From the NCBI GenBank assembly GCA_905234985.1, contig CAJOJQ010000038.1, forward strand, positions 1 through 59,887: a stretch of 59,887 nucleotides of DNA. The letters run 5' to 3'. The stretch comes from an uncultured Christensenellaceae bacterium. Its GTDB lineage: Bacteria > Bacillota > Clostridia > Christensenellales > Aristaeellaceae. How positions within the stretch are numbered: the first letter of the stretch is position 1; each line of letters begins with the position of its first letter. Position numbers and translations under genes: made by a program. Below, in pieces: positions 59,354 through 59,887 of the stretch. The notes beneath the pieces were generated by a model. The model was not told where the DNA came from, did not search any database, and worked only from the letters and a program-made list of their open reading frames with translations.

Positions 59354-59867
59354 TGATCTTCACCTCAGTTTTCTTTCTTTCTCTGCGTTCCTTTGTGCAA
59401 TTGATTCTCAAATCAGCAAATAAAAAACAGCCATGACCTCCTTTGCGACGCATTCTAAAAAGAATAACGTAGAATCATCGCATCAGTCGATCATGACTGT
59501 TATTCCGGATGCTCGGATGCTGTTCCGAATGTTTACCCTGCGTTATCGCAGGACATCCGATGGCGATCTTGTGCTCAATGAAATGCCTTTCGGCAATTCT
59601 CGTGAACAGCCGTGATGAATATAATTCAAGCCAACCAGCATCTGTTATGCTTGATCGATCACGACTACACAAATATTTTATACGGGATACGCCGTTTTGT
59701 CAAATGAATAAATTGTAAATTCGTCTCGATCCCAATATAAAGAACACACATTTTTTTCATTCCTTCATATCGCTATGTGCCATGAAATATTTATGAGAAC
59801 CTCCAAAAACTAAGAAAGAACAGCAGATCAAGTCGAGAAATGGTATAATACCAAAGGGTGATGAAAG
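59354..59867. other. AT-rich gap without a recognised gene
   Basis: I see no credible protein gene here. Short imperfect inverted repeats (TCATGACTG, GGATGCTCGGATGC) and an AT-rich run with a perfect TATAAT at 59844-59849 occur near the right end. Confidence 0.5.
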
Positions 59868-59887
59868 ATGGAGCAAGCGGGGATATT
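59868..59887 (+). CDS. Start of a gene cut by the window edge
   Basis: Only MEQAGI is visible. The ATG follows AAAGGGTG and a TATAAT (59844-59849). Too short to identify. Confidence 0.35.

Overview
The window looks like a chromosomal segment of a moderately GC-rich, Gram-positive-type Clostridia bacterium, possibly a gut or rumen Christensenellales/Oscillospirales relative. Clues are hprK beside a ROK kinase, a nadD-yqeK fusion, rsfS, a T-box leader, WYL regulators, BspA-type leucine-rich repeats, SdrD-B repeat proteins and a Tn4451-type large serine recombinase. The lineage is an inference; no rRNA or ribosomal protein gene is present. The last ~4.7 kb belongs to a mobilizable element that runs off the right edge.

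Layout. 1-4468: a small unknown gene, a CotH-type secreted protein and recG on the plus strand. 4487-11864: a minus-strand operon of a short GrpE-like protein, a divergent Hsp70, an AAA+ ATPase, a membrane-anchored coiled-coil protein and an unknown protein. It is bounded on one side by recG and on the other by a 49-codon relic that fuses, in frame, the start of addB to the end of recG. 13015-16287: addB, with no addA beside it. 16342-19481: the most unusual part, a minus-strand array of structured RNAs upstream of a DUF2828/TROVE-vWA (Ro-like) protein gene. I count eight tRNA-like cloverleaves, two smaller RNAs closed by their own end-to-end stems, and one roughly 800-nt ornate RNA with a tRNA embedded in it. 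Two WYL-domain regulators (19563-21690) lie upstream, separated by a terminator.

21742-26802 holds a C39-like peptidase and an amino-sugar/amidohydrolase-type operon (BadF-type kinase, SIS protein, ceramidase-like protein, M20 amidohydrolase). 26951-33711 carries secreted SH3 and Ig-like proteins, an XRE regulator, an aldose epimerase, an Rpn nuclease with an internal start and an ArsC-like protein. 33708-35282 is rsfS and nadD-yqeK. 35341-43401 has membrane and propeller-like unknowns, a tandem repeat, an XRE-cupin-acyl-CoA-ligase fusion behind a T-box, and an FMN-binding/LRR surface protein. 43874-44241 is a palindrome-rich structured element. 44381-54891 carries a large SdrD-B repeat protein, a ComEA-like protein, NUDIX and GNAT enzymes, a frameshifted asnS, a ROK glucokinase, hprK, a CapA protein and a YigZ/IMPACT protein. 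55184-59353 is the integrative mobilizable element (serine recombinase, TnpW-like, relaxase, putative oriT).

Five copies of an inverted heptamer-repeat element (GAGTTGA-type or AAAGTGA-type arms) are scattered between genes, and two of them supply the last codons of adjacent genes. The best candidate for an undescribed system is the Ro-like protein with its RNA array; the Hsp70/AAA operon is second. All functional statements rest on reading the sequence; no database search was run.
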